Below, one piece after another: positions 9,098 through 17,331 of a stretch of 64,000 bases of DNA. The stretch is taken from positions 124,001 to 188,000 of the forward strand of contig NZ_JH414505.1 in the NCBI RefSeq assembly GCF_000238075.1, written 5' to 3'. The DNA comes from Oribacterium asaccharolyticum ACB7 (GTDB taxonomy: Bacteria > Bacillota > Clostridia > Lachnospirales > Lachnospiraceae). The translations under genes were made by a program, and so were the position numbers. A model generated the notes under the pieces. The model was not told where the DNA came from and ran no database searches. It saw nothing but the letters and a program-made list of their open reading frames with translations. How positions within the stretch are numbered: position 1 is the first letter of the stretch; every line of letters starts with the position of its first letter.

Positions 9098-9682
9098 ATG
9101 AATAGAAATAAACTGACCATTAAAGACCTGGTGTCTATCGGCGTTTTTGCCGTGATTTACTTTATCTGTATGTTTGCTGTGGGGATGATGGGCGTCATTC
9201 CGATTTTATTTCTTGTCTACCCTGCTGCCTACGCGCTTATCGGCGGACCTATCGTCATGCTCTTTATGGCGAAGGTGAATAAACCCTTCGGGCTTCTCAT
9301 TTTCGGCATGATTACCCCCTGTATCATGTTCCTATTCGGACATACCTTTGTGGTGCCCCTCCTCTCCCTTCTCTTCTGCCTCCTTGCAGAAGGCATCCGG
9401 CGGATGGGAAACTATCAGTCCGGCTCTGCCACGATGCTAAGCTATGCAATTTTTAGTCTCTGGCCCTGCAATTCCCTTCTGCAAATGCTTCTTTTGAAAG
9501 AGCGTTATATGGAGATGGTTATCAAAGAAATGGGAGAGAATTACGGAAATGCCATTGAAAAGCTGATTAGCGTACAAAATATGGCTATCGTTTATGTCTG
9601 CACCTTCCTTTTTGGCCTTCTCGGTGCCTTTCTCGGCAGAAAGCTTTTGAAAAAACATTTTGAAAAAGCAGGAATTGTATAG
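9098..9682 (+). CDS. ECF transporter S component, MptD/Trep_Strep family
   Basis: This 194-residue integral membrane protein has about six hydrophobic helices. Its typical opening is KLTIKDLVSIGVFAVIYF, and a positively charged tail follows. This is the pattern of the Trep_Strep (PF09605) group of ECF substrate-binding subunits, the group that contains streptococcal SiaF. S components bind the substrate and topple within the EcfT-EcfA module. The substrate cannot be read from sequence; haem is the precedent for this gene order. An AAAGGAG site lies 11 nt before the ATG. It follows the ABC pair by 29 bp and is followed by a 15-bp tandem repeat and ecfT. Confidence 0.75.
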   Translation: MNRNKLTIKDLVSIGVFAVIYFICMFAVGMMGVIPILFLVYPAAYALIGGPIVMLFMAKVNKPFGLLIFGMITPCIMFLFGHTFVVPLLSLLFCLLAEGIRRMGNYQSGSATMLSYAIFSLWPCNSLLQMLLLKERYMEMVIKEMGENYGNAIEKLISVQNMAIVYVCTFLFGLLGAFLGRKLLKKHFEKAGIV

Positions 9683-9686
9683 AAAC

Positions 9687-9776
9687 ACGGAGCAGAGCCA
9701 TAGGGAGTAGCGCCATACGGAATAAAATAAAACGGAGTATAGCAATACGAAATAGAACCATACGGAGCAGAACAAT
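9687..9776 (+). repeat. Six tandem 15-bp repeats running into the ecfT start codon
   Basis: Six consecutive 15-bp units with consensus ACGGAGyAnArCcAT fill the whole gap between the S-component gene and ecfT. Each unit carries a GGAG-like core. The last unit (9762-9776) supplies the ribosome site and the first two bases of the ATG of the next gene. Units three and five have drifted most. Confidence 0.85.
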
Positions 9777-10509
9777 GCAAGATAAAAACTCTTTGAAATC
9801 GACAATAAAAGAAAAACCCTGGGCGGAAAAACGGAATCCCTTTAATCCAAACCCGATTACGAAACTTCTCGTTTTACTGTTTTTAGGCTTCACGATCATG
9901 CACTATCTGCCCTTTTACAGCGAATGGGCAGTGGTGCTTCTCTTCTCTGTCTTCTTCTTTCTGAATGGCTTCCGAAGAATCGCGCTGTTCGCCCCTCTTG
10001 TTTTTGCCGTGCTTTGCTTTATTCCGGGATATTCCGCGCAGTATTTTATGCCGGTCCCCTTACGCATTCTGTTTTCCTTTCTCTATATTTTTCGTCTGCT
10101 TTTTTTACCCTATCTTGCAGGAAGCTTTTTCATGCGAACTTCGGATGTGGGGGCCATCTTAAGCTCCATGGATTTCCTCCATATCCCCCAATGCATTTCC
10201 ATCCCTATAGCCGTGATGTTCCGCTTTTTTCCCGCCTTCACGGAAGAAAAAAAAGCCATTGAACGAGCCATGAAGATTCGGGGAATTCAGACTTGGAACC
10301 CAATTCAGAATCTGCTCTATGTTTCCATTCCGCTCCTCATCATTTCCGCGAACATTGCGGAGGATATTGCGAAGGCGGCGGAGTGCAAATGCATCGAGAA
10401 TCCCGTCAAAAAGACGCGCTACAATACGGTTCGTCTGCAAATCGTAGACGCTGTTTTTCTATTTTCAATCCTGCTGATACTTGGATTAAGCTATTTTGGA
10501 GTTCGCTGA
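9775..10509 (+). CDS. ECF transporter transmembrane component EcfT (CbiQ family)
   Basis: This 244-residue protein has a charged N-terminus, about five hydrophobic helices and the long cytoplasmic coupling helices of EcfT. The first coupling motif appears as AMKIRG (family consensus A-R-G). The second, in AAECKCIENPVKK, has lost the usual Arg-Gly, as seen in some divergent EcfT proteins. EcfT holds the S component and docks it to the two ATPase domains. The ATG at 9775 takes its ribosome site from the last 15-bp repeat (GGAG, 7 nt spacing). The 3' end runs into a 24-bp direct duplication. Confidence 0.8.
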   Translation: MQDKNSLKSTIKEKPWAEKRNPFNPNPITKLLVLLFLGFTIMHYLPFYSEWAVVLLFSVFFFLNGFRRIALFAPLVFAVLCFIPGYSAQYFMPVPLRILFSFLYIFRLLFLPYLAGSFFMRTSDVGAILSSMDFLHIPQCISIPIAVMFRFFPAFTEEKKAIERAMKIRGIQTWNPIQNLLYVSIPLLIISANIAEDIAKAAECKCIENPVKKTRYNTVRLQIVDAVFLFSILLILGLSYFGVR

Positions 10510-10540
10510 CTACACTATTTGGGAATTCGGTGACTACACT
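10493..10540 (+). repeat. 24-bp tandem duplication at the ecfT stop
   Basis: Two adjacent 24-bp units (10493-10516 and 10517-10540) share the GACTACACTATTTGG core and differ at a few positions. The first includes the ecfT stop codon; the second is untranslated. The rest of the gap to 10662 shows no gene and no clear hairpin. Confidence 0.75.
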
Positions 10541-10662
10541 ATTTCTTCCCGGTGCAATCAAGGAACGAAGAGGAATATCCATCCCCTTCCTTATCCTGTT
10601 TAGATACGGAAGGAACTCGTAAGGAAAATAGACGGTAACCAGATTATAAAAAAGGAGTTTTT

Positions 10663-12042
10663 ATGCTTTCTTTCGAAGAATTTTCTTTATCCTACGGGGA
10701 GAGTGCCCCGGTGCTACAGGACATTTCCCTCACGATAAAAGAGGGGGAATGTCTGCTTCTTACGGGAGAAAGCGGCAGCGGGAAATCCTCCCTGATTCAT
10801 GCCGTAAACGGTCTGGCTTATCAATACTACAACGGAAAAAGCAGGGGGAAAGTCCTTTTTCAGGGAGAAGACTTGTCTTCCCTTCCCATTTACAAAATCG
10901 CCCTACGAATTGCCACCGTTTTTCAAAATCCGAAAACCCATTTTTTCAATATTAACACCACAAGAGAATTGCTCTTTACCATGGAAAATATGGGACTGAA
11001 CCGAGCGGAAATGGACAGGCGAATGGAAGATCTTCTCTCCATTTTCCCCATTAAAAAACTGCTTGGGCGAAATATCTTCGCCTTATCCGGAGGAGAAAAA
11101 CAGATTCTTGCCCTTGCTTCCTCCTACCTCTCCGGCTGTCCCCTTCTTGTTCTGGACGAGCCCTCTTCCAACCTGGATGAAGGCGCTATTGGTGTCCTAA
11201 AAACCATGCTCCAGACCCTGAAAGAAAAAGGGATGACGATTCTTGTGGCTGAACACCGCCTTTACTATCTGATGGACTTCGTTGACCGGGTGGCCTTTTT
11301 AGAAAAGGGAATACTCAGCAAGTTATTTTCCCGGGAGGATTTTCTGGCACTTCCGGAGGAAAATATCAAAGCCATGGGGCTTCGCGCAAGAACGAAACCG
11401 ATCCTTTCTCTTCCGGAATGGAAAAATGAAGGAGCGCTAAGATATTATAAGGAAGAGAACTGTGCCTCTTTTTCCTTTGGAAAAATTTACGGCATTGTGG
11501 GAGAAAACGGAATTGGCAAATCCACCTTTCTTCGCAAACTCAGCGGCTTGGAGAATGAAAGAGGAAGTCATTTCTCCCTGTTTGGAAAAGAGCTAACAAA
11601 AAGACAGCGTCTTGCTCTTTCCGCGATGGTTATGCAGGACGTGAATCAGCAATTGTTCGGAGACTCCGTGGAAGAAGAGATGGAATTGGGAAAATGTGGT
11701 AAGGCGACAAAAGAAGAACTCCTCAGCGCACTGGGACTTTCCGCGTTAAAGGACCGCCATCCCATGAGTCTTTCCGGCGGGCAGAAGCAACGTCTGGCCA
11801 TTGCCGCAACTCTCTATCAGGAGGCAAGGCTTTTCTTTTTTGATGAACCTACCAGCGGGATGGATCAGAAAAATATGCTTCGAATCGCTAGTCTCTTAAA
11901 GTCCACCATTCATGAGGATCGAATCTTCTTCATTGTGTCTCACGACTATGCCTTTTTACAGGAAGTTGCGGATGAGGTGGTGGAAATAGATTGCTTAACG
12001 GGAAATTTCAGATTCCCTCCTACTTCAGAATCACCCCGCTAA
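10663..12042 (+). CDS. ECF transporter double ATPase (two fused EcfA/CbiO domains)
   Basis: This 459-residue protein contains two complete ATPase domains. The first has Walker A GESGSGKSS near residue 34, signature LSGGEKQ and Walker B LVLDEPSSNLD. The second has GENGIGKST near residue 280, LSGGQKQR and FFFDEPTSGMD. Such fusions energise ECF importers in place of separate EcfA1 and EcfA2, as SiaH does in streptococci. An AAAGGAG site precedes the ATG. It is the last gene of the operon and its 3' end overlaps by 23 bp the remnant of a permease gene on the other strand, so no separate terminator is visible. Confidence 0.88.
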   Translation: MLSFEEFSLSYGESAPVLQDISLTIKEGECLLLTGESGSGKSSLIHAVNGLAYQYYNGKSRGKVLFQGEDLSSLPIYKIALRIATVFQNPKTHFFNINTTRELLFTMENMGLNRAEMDRRMEDLLSIFPIKKLLGRNIFALSGGEKQILALASSYLSGCPLLVLDEPSSNLDEGAIGVLKTMLQTLKEKGMTILVAEHRLYYLMDFVDRVAFLEKGILSKLFSREDFLALPEENIKAMGLRARTKPILSLPEWKNEGALRYYKEENCASFSFGKIYGIVGENGIGKSTFLRKLSGLENERGSHFSLFGKELTKRQRLALSAMVMQDVNQQLFGDSVEEEMELGKCGKATKEELLSALGLSALKDRHPMSLSGGQKQRLAIAATLYQEARLFFFDEPTSGMDQKNMLRIASLLKSTIHEDRIFFIVSHDYAFLQEVADEVVEIDCLTGNFRFPPTSESPR

Positions 12043-12435
12043 AATACACCAGAATCGGCATGGAAATGATAGTACAGAGGGTCGTGAAAATGTTGATACA
12101 GCTCGCATACTCCTCTTCTTTTCCATAGAGGATGGCAAACTGGGAAACGTTCGCGGCCGCTGGAGCCATGGCACTTAAAAAGCTCACGAGGAAAAGGACG
12201 GGATTGTCCAGAAAACCGTTTATCCTGCTGAGCACAGAAATCAGCAAAAGGTAGATAAAAGGAAAGAAAAGCAGACGGAAAGCCGTAACCATATAGATTC
12301 TTCGATAAGATAAAATCTTTTTGAAAGACATACTACCCAAAACGATACCGGTAATCAACATACTGATAGGCCCAATCATTTTCCCTAAATCCGAGATGGC
12401 AAGGGAAATCGGTGCCGGGAGAGAAACCGCCACCG
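12020..12435 (-). pseudogene. C-terminal remnant of an auxin-efflux-carrier (AEC) family permease
   Basis: About 135 residues match the C-terminal half of AEC permeases, which normally have about 310 residues. The remnant runs from PAPISLAISDLGKMIGPISM through FLSAMAPAAANVSQFA to FSGVILK. The N-terminal half is missing. Upstream, the frame runs into sequence that codes for an integrase fragment in a different frame, so an ATG at 12487 would add unrelated residues. It has no plausible ribosome site. The overlap with the end of the ECF ATPase gene suggests that a deletion or insertion removed its 5' half. Confidence 0.75.
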
Positions 12436-12622
12436 GCCTTATAATTCCATGTTTGACTGACAGAAAGTATCTGATGAGAAAAGTCAAAATCCGCCGGCGT
12501 TATCGCAAGTGCCTCCGAAAAACGCATTCCCGTTTTGGCAATGAGTAAAATAAACCAATCCCAGCTTACTTTTTCTGTTAGGTTTAAGTTATGAAGAAGG
12601 CTGTGCAGTTCATGTTCCCTCT
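12430..12622 (-). pseudogene. Tyrosine recombinase (phage/ICE integrase) fragment
   Basis: On the minus strand about 60 codons read LTEKVSWDWFILLIAKTG, then MRFSEALAITPADFDF and TWNYKAGGGFS. This is the segment of tyrosine recombinases that carries the first catalytic arginine (TG-x-R-x-x-E). It lacks the rest of the catalytic domain and the N-terminus. On one side it meets the 3' end of the fic gene, on the other the AEC remnant. It is a scar left by a mobile element and probably not expressed. Confidence 0.7.
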
Positions 12623-13713
12623 GAAAGAATATCTACATATTTTTTATATACATATTGTCTATATCTTTTTTTATCTTCTACAAGCTCCACTATTTCTATA
12701 GTCATTAAGTTTTCTAAAAGCTTATTAGCAGTCGGTTTACTGACACCTACTAAATTTTTTATATCTTCCGCTTCTAAAAAAGGATGTTGCAATAGATAAT
12801 CATATATCAAAAGAAGATTGGAAATATTACTACCTGAAAGCTCACGAATCTTTTTCATATCCGTATTTTTCAGCTCAACAATCTTTTGAATTGATGTAAT
12901 TGCATCTTCCGATATTTCACAAATTCCATCTATAAAAAATTTAATCCATTCTTCAAATTCTCCTTTAATACGAATGTTATTAAGGAGTTCATAGTACCTG
13001 TTTCTATTTTTCTTAAAAAAATAACTCAAATACAGAACAGGGTATTCAATCAAACCTTGCTCTCTTAAATATAATATAATCAGCAACCTGCCCATTCTTC
13101 CATTACCGTCTAAAAATGGGTGTATTGTTTCAAATTGATAGTGAATTAGAGCTATCTTTATTAAATTTGAAATAGTACTATCTTCATGTATATATCTTTC
13201 TAAATCACCTAAGCAAATATCCATCTCGTCCGGTGCCGGTGGAATAAAACTTGCATCTTTTAAAGTTGAACCCGCATGGCCAATCCAATTCTGTGATCTT
13301 CTAAATTCACCCGGCATCTTTTCTTCCCCTCTAACATTAGAGAGGAGAACAGCATGTGTTTCTCTTATCAGTCTCATACATAGCGGCATCTTATTGAGTC
13401 TTTTAAATGCATAATGAGTTGCTTTGATATAGTTTACAATTTCTTCCGTATCTTTTATCTTTTCTTTTCCCTTATCCTTTTGCAACACATCAACAAGAGA
13501 TGCCTGTGTTCCCTCTATTTGAGAACTTATAACCGCCTCTTTTTGTACGTACATCGATACAAAAAGATCAATATCCGGTAATGTAATGGCCATTCCGTCC
13601 AATCTGCCTAATAGTAAATATGCTTTATTGACTAAAGCATTTATTTCGCTGTCAATATTTAACTTTATATCTTTTAGATTATGGGGAACAAAGCCTTGAT
13701 AATCACTTTGCAT
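12610..13713 (-). CDS. Fic family protein (AMP transferase type) with N-terminal inhibitory helix and C-terminal winged helix
   Basis: This 367-residue protein carries a full Fic motif, HPFLDGNGRMGR at residues 198-209, so the catalytic His and the nucleotide-binding residues are intact. SSQIEG at residues 63-68 fits the (S/T)xxxE(G/N) inhibitory motif, so this is a class II Fic protein that blocks its own active site. Residues about 305-360 form a winged-helix-like region (ISNLLLIYDYLL...VSKPTANKLLENL). Fic enzymes transfer AMP to Ser, Thr or Tyr of target proteins, and some remove it. The target here is unknown. No antitoxin gene is adjacent. The base composition is more AT-rich than its neighbours and it sits beside an integrase fragment, so recent acquisition is likely. 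Confidence 0.88.
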   Translation of the reverse strand: MQSDYQGFVPHNLKDIKLNIDSEINALVNKAYLLLGRLDGMAITLPDIDLFVSMYVQKEAVISSQIEGTQASLVDVLQKDKGKEKIKDTEEIVNYIKATHYAFKRLNKMPLCMRLIRETHAVLLSNVRGEEKMPGEFRRSQNWIGHAGSTLKDASFIPPAPDEMDICLGDLERYIHEDSTISNLIKIALIHYQFETIHPFLDGNGRMGRLLIILYLREQGLIEYPVLYLSYFFKKNRNRYYELLNNIRIKGEFEEWIKFFIDGICEISEDAITSIQKIVELKNTDMKKIRELSGSNISNLLLIYDYLLQHPFLEAEDIKNLVGVSKPTANKLLENLMTIEIVELVEDKKRYRQYVYKKYVDILSEGT

Positions 13714-13763
13714 TTTCTTTAATTGTCATGCTCTATTATTTTCTAATTTCAAAATATCCCCCC

Positions 13764-13864
13764 CTAAGTAAAATCTATTTTACTTAGAATAAGTACACTT
13801 GCTATAAGTAAAATTTTAAAGCATTATTTTTACTTACATAATCAAATGCCTCTCTAAGTAAAAT
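13764..13864. promoter_or_regulatory. Array of TAAGTAAAAT boxes upstream of the fic gene
   Basis: Five copies of TAAGTAAAAT or its complement lie within 101 bp: 13765-13774 forward, 13777-13786 reverse, 13805-13814 forward, 13826-13836 reverse with one extra T, and 13855-13864 forward. The first two form a 24-bp palindrome (13764-13787) with perfect 11-bp arms. The array fills the gap between divergent genes, so it is a likely operator. Autoregulation by the Fic protein's winged helix is an inference. Confidence 0.65.
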
Positions 13865-14020
13865 TCTTTTTCCTATCCTCTTTTTCGTTTTCACATTATC
13901 TTCACAAATTCCTCGAAATTTTTCAGTTTCATTTCAGCTTCACTTTGTATTCTCGTTGCAGGAAAGGAAATGAGTCCTTCCCCAAAATCAGAGAACAACT
14001 TTAATCGAAAAGAGGAGCTT

Positions 14021-16084
14021 ATGAAAAAGAATATTAAAAACAAGAAAAACGTAGCCTTATCCCTTTTGGGAATCGGAATGGTACTGGCCTTAAATGCCTG
14101 CAGCGCATCCGGACAGAATGCAAATGCCGCAACCCTTTCTAATGCTGAAGCCATTACCAAGGGCGAGAAAACCGTCATTACCATTCAAAATGATACGGTT
14201 TCCATTAATGGCAACGGCGCAACAGCAGACGGAAAAACCATCACCATCAACGAAGCGGGAACTTATCAGTTTAGCGGAAAGCTCAGTGAAGGACAGATCA
14301 AACTGAAAACTGACGGCAATGTAAACTTTATCTTCGATAATTTCTCCCTATCGAACTCGAAAGTCGCCCCGATTGTCGGAGAAACAGGGAATCTGAATAT
14401 TTACCTTAATGAAAATACGGAAAATACGGTAAGCGATCAGAGAGCCGCCAATACGGAAGAGGAAAATACTTCTACTGAAAGTACAAATGCACAGAATGGA
14501 GATGGTAACTCTAATGAAAGCGCAAAGATCGATACTTCCGAAGAAACCTATGATGCAGCTATCTACAGTGAAAACGATATCACGATATCCGGAAAAGGAA
14601 AACTCACAGTTGAGGGTGGTTACGAAGATGCCATTCACAGTAAGACCAATCTTACCATTGAAAATGGAACTTACACCATCACTGCTTCTCACCACGGTTT
14701 AAATGCGAAGAAGCTCCTTACCGTAAAGGACGGTTCCTTTGATATCACAACGGTAGAGGACGCACTGCACTCAAAGGGTGATGTCACAGTTGAAAAAGGA
14801 ACCATCGACATCAATGCGGGAGACGATGCGCTCCATGCGGATAATACCCTGACAGTAAAGGACGGCACCATCAATATCAAGAACTCCAACGAGGGTTTGG
14901 AAGGAATTACCGTAAATGTGGAAGGCGGAGACATTGCCATTTCTTCCACGGATGACGGCATCAATGCTGCCGGAGAGTCCGAAGACGGTTCTACCGTAAA
15001 TTACGCCATCAATATCTCCGGCGGAAAGATCAAGATCGTTCCGGGTGGAGACGGTATCGATTCCAACGGAGACCTGAATGTGTCCGGCGGAACCATTATT
15101 GTAGACGGTCCCTCTGACGGCGGTAATGCCCCGATTGACTATGACGGTACGGCAACCGTGACTGGCGGCACCATCCTTGCCAGCGGTAATTCCGGGATGT
15201 TCCAGGGCTTTAACGGAAACAATACCACACAGAACAGTATTGTTTACTATTTAAGCGGAAACGGCAGTGCCGGAGACACAATAAAAATCAGTGATGAGTC
15301 CGGAAAAGAACTCTTCTCTGCAAGCAATCTCGCACAGAGCTACAATGCCGTGCTTTACAGCAGTCCGGAACTTGAAAACGGTAAGACCTATAAAGTGAGC
15401 GCCGGCAGCAATGAAGAATCCGTAACGATTAGTGACACCACCAATACCATCGGAAACGGCGGTATGGGAATGGGCATGGGACAGCCTCCGATGATGGGCA
15501 ACAACGGGCAGAATTACGGTAATGACCAGGGACGCCCACCAATGCCTCCCATGGGTGAAAACAGTCAAGGCGGAATGCAGGGCCAGCCTCCTATGGGTGG
15601 ACAGGGTCAACGTGGCGGACGTGGCCAAAATAATGGTCAAAATGGTATGGGTCAGCCCCCGATGATGGGCAACAACGGGCAGAACGACGGTAATGACCAG
15701 GGACGCCCACCAATGCCTCCCATGGGTGAAAACGGTCAAGGCGGAATGCAGGGGCAACCTCCTATGGGTGGACAGGGTCAACGTGGCGGACGCGGCCAAA
15801 ATGGCGGAAACGACATGGGACAGCCTCCAATGATGGGCAACAACGAACAAAATGGCAGCCATGGGACAAACAAGAATAACGGTCAAATGCCCGACTCCGG
15901 CTCCAAGAAAAAGAATAAGTCCAAAAATAGCAGCAATAAAAATTCCCAACATAATAAACCACAGAAGCCGAACAATGCCGGAAGTGCAAAGCCAAACAAA
16001 AATGAAGCCAACTCACAAAAACAGAATACAAATAATGCAGCAAAACCAAATGATGCTACAAGTGGAAGCACACCGACCAATTAG
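14021..16084 (+). CDS. Cthe_2159-type carbohydrate-binding lipoprotein with Gly/Met/Pro/Gln repeat tail
   Basis: I start at the ATG at 14021, just after AGAGGAG, which gives 687 residues and a lipoprotein signal (LNAC, Cys27). An in-frame ATG at 13970 would add 17 residues before it. Residues about 45-480 form a right-handed beta-helix made of short repeats such as ALHSKGDVTVEKGTIDI, matching the Cthe_2159 family of calcium- and pectin-binding proteins. Residues about 485-613 are tandem Gly/Pro/Met/Gln/Asn-rich repeats, and the end is Lys/Asn/Ser-rich and extended, as in wall-spanning tails. It leads a cluster with a glycosyltransferase and a phosphodiester glycosidase, which suggests a role in surface polysaccharide attachment or modification. 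Confidence 0.82.
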   Translation: MKKNIKNKKNVALSLLGIGMVLALNACSASGQNANAATLSNAEAITKGEKTVITIQNDTVSINGNGATADGKTITINEAGTYQFSGKLSEGQIKLKTDGNVNFIFDNFSLSNSKVAPIVGETGNLNIYLNENTENTVSDQRAANTEEENTSTESTNAQNGDGNSNESAKIDTSEETYDAAIYSENDITISGKGKLTVEGGYEDAIHSKTNLTIENGTYTITASHHGLNAKKLLTVKDGSFDITTVEDALHSKGDVTVEKGTIDINAGDDALHADNTLTVKDGTINIKNSNEGLEGITVNVEGGDIAISSTDDGINAAGESEDGSTVNYAINISGGKIKIVPGGDGIDSNGDLNVSGGTIIVDGPSDGGNAPIDYDGTATVTGGTILASGNSGMFQGFNGNNTTQNSIVYYLSGNGSAGDTIKISDESGKELFSASNLAQSYNAVLYSSPELENGKTYKVSAGSNEESVTISDTTNTIGNGGMGMGMGQPPMMGNNGQNYGNDQGRPPMPPMGENSQGGMQGQPPMGGQGQRGGRGQNNGQNGMGQPPMMGNNGQNDGNDQGRPPMPPMGENGQGGMQGQPPMGGQGQRGGRGQNGGNDMGQPPMMGNNEQNGSHGTNKNNGQMPDSGSKKKNKSKNSSNKNSQHNKPQKPNNAGSAKPNKNEANSQKQNTNNAAKPNDATSGSTPTN
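15472..15860 (+). repeat. Tandem in-frame coding repeats of about 180 bp
   Basis: Two nearly identical units, each encoding GQPPMMGNNGQN through MPPMGEN to QRGGRGQN, are followed by a truncated third (GQPPMMGNNEQNG). Long stretches are identical at the base level, so copy number can change by recombination or slippage while keeping frame. Confidence 0.85.
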
Positions 16085-16107
16085 GAGCTTCCCGGAAAGG
16101 AGAAAGC

Positions 16108-17199
16108 ATGAAAAGACAATTCGCCCTAATACCGGCCTATAAACCGAACGAAAATTTGATTTCCTTTATACAGTCTCTGGAAACAAGGGGCCTCGAGGTA
16201 GTAGTGGTGAATGACGGCTCAGGGGAAGACTATCTTCCCCTCTTCCATAAAATTCAGGAGCAGAGCCTTGCAACAGTAATTCACCTCGAGAAAAATCAAG
16301 GGAAGGGCGCCGCCTTAAAAGCAGGGCTTTCCTACCTAAATACCGTAAACGATGACTTTCAAGTCATCACCCTCGATGCGGACGGGCAGCATTCCATACA
16401 GGATGCTCTCTTCCTCTTACAGAAGTCTCTCGAGAATGAAGGAAGCCTTCTTCTCGGATCCAGGGCACAGTCCAAGGACTCTCCGCTCCGTTCCCGAATC
16501 GGAAATTACATTACAAAAAAGGTATTTTCTCTCACCACCGGTGTAAAGGTAGAGGACACCCAGACCGGAATGCGAGCCTTCTCAAAGCAACTGATTCCGA
16601 AGCTTCTCAAAATTCAGGGAAATCGCTACGAGTACGAGATGAATATGCTTTTAGACTTTACAAAGGAGGGAATTCCTATTCGAGAATATCCTATTGAAAC
16701 CATTTACATTAACGACAATGAAGAAAGTCACTTTGATACCGTGAAGGATTCCGTCCGGATTTACAGCCAGATTTTGAAGTTTATCTCAAGCTCCCTGCTC
16801 TCCTTCTGTATCGACTTTCTGCTCTATACCTTGAGCTTGTCCCTAATCGGAAGCATCCTTTTTTCAAATGCTTTTGCCCGACTCATTTCCTTACACTGCA
16901 ACTTTTTTATGAATCAAAACTATGTTTTCCAAAATGCTTCCGAAAGCACAAAGAGAGAGCATTTAAAAGAATACCTCTCCTACCTGGGACTTGCCCTATC
17001 TCTCTTTGCCATGAACACTCTGCTCTTAAGTGCTGTCGTAGAGGTCCTCGGCGTGAACGCCTACCTGGCAAAAATCATCACCGAAATTCTCTTATTTATC
17101 CTGTCCTACTTTGTACAGAAGCACCTCATTTTTTCCAAACAGGAAAATGCACCGTTTCACAATGAAAATATACCTTTTCGCAATGAATACACAGCGTGA
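16108..17199 (+). CDS. Bifunctional glycosyltransferase family 2 / GtrA-type membrane protein
   Basis: Residues 1-230 form a GT-A fold family 2 glycosyltransferase with VVVVNDGSG near residue 35 and a DXD motif (LDADGQH) near residue 90, of the dolichyl- or polyprenyl-phosphate sugar synthase type. Residues about 230-345 form a GtrA-like domain with four membrane helices, followed by a polar tail. The fusion would make a lipid-linked sugar on the inner face and help flip it outward. GGAAAGGAG precedes the ATG. It lies 23 bp after the Cthe_2159-type gene and is followed by repeats that start within its last codons. Confidence 0.87.
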   Translation: MKRQFALIPAYKPNENLISFIQSLETRGLEVVVVNDGSGEDYLPLFHKIQEQSLATVIHLEKNQGKGAALKAGLSYLNTVNDDFQVITLDADGQHSIQDALFLLQKSLENEGSLLLGSRAQSKDSPLRSRIGNYITKKVFSLTTGVKVEDTQTGMRAFSKQLIPKLLKIQGNRYEYEMNMLLDFTKEGIPIREYPIETIYINDNEESHFDTVKDSVRIYSQILKFISSSLLSFCIDFLLYTLSLSLIGSILFSNAFARLISLHCNFFMNQNYVFQNASESTKREHLKEYLSYLGLALSLFAMNTLLLSAVVEVLGVNAYLAKIITEILLFILSYFVQKHLIFSKQENAPFHNENIPFRNEYTA

Positions 17200-17278
17200 A
17201 GCACAGACGACGTACTGAGAATACACCGCGTGAAACGGCCCACACACACGAATACACCGCATAAAGTACAGGCAACAC
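17185..17278 (+). repeat. Three degenerate direct repeats starting GAATACACC
   Basis: Units start at 17185, 17219 and 17250 (spacing 34 and 31 bp). Each begins GAATACAC(A/C)GC(G/A)T, and the rest has drifted. The first covers the last codons and stop of the glycosyltransferase gene. The others fill the gap before the phosphodiester glycosidase gene. Confidence 0.65.
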
Positions 17279-17331
17279 TTAGAAAACAAACATTACCCCG
17301 TAATGTTCACCATAAAGAAGGGAGAAATCCA

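Noticed and set aside
9687..9776. CRISPR or transposon-end interpretation of the 15-bp repeats
   Set aside because: Units abut with no spacers, no inverted ends and no transposase nearby; a minisatellite explains them.
12333..12527. Small independent gene inside the integrase remnant
   Set aside because: It is only part of a tyrosine recombinase that lost both ends, then runs out of frame into permease sequence.
12610..13713. Fic toxin-antitoxin pair
   Set aside because: No small antitoxin gene is adjacent; the inhibitory motif is inside the Fic protein itself.
15472..15860. CRISPR-like regular repeats
   Set aside because: Repeats are in frame, encode a Gly/Pro/Met tail and have no unique spacers.
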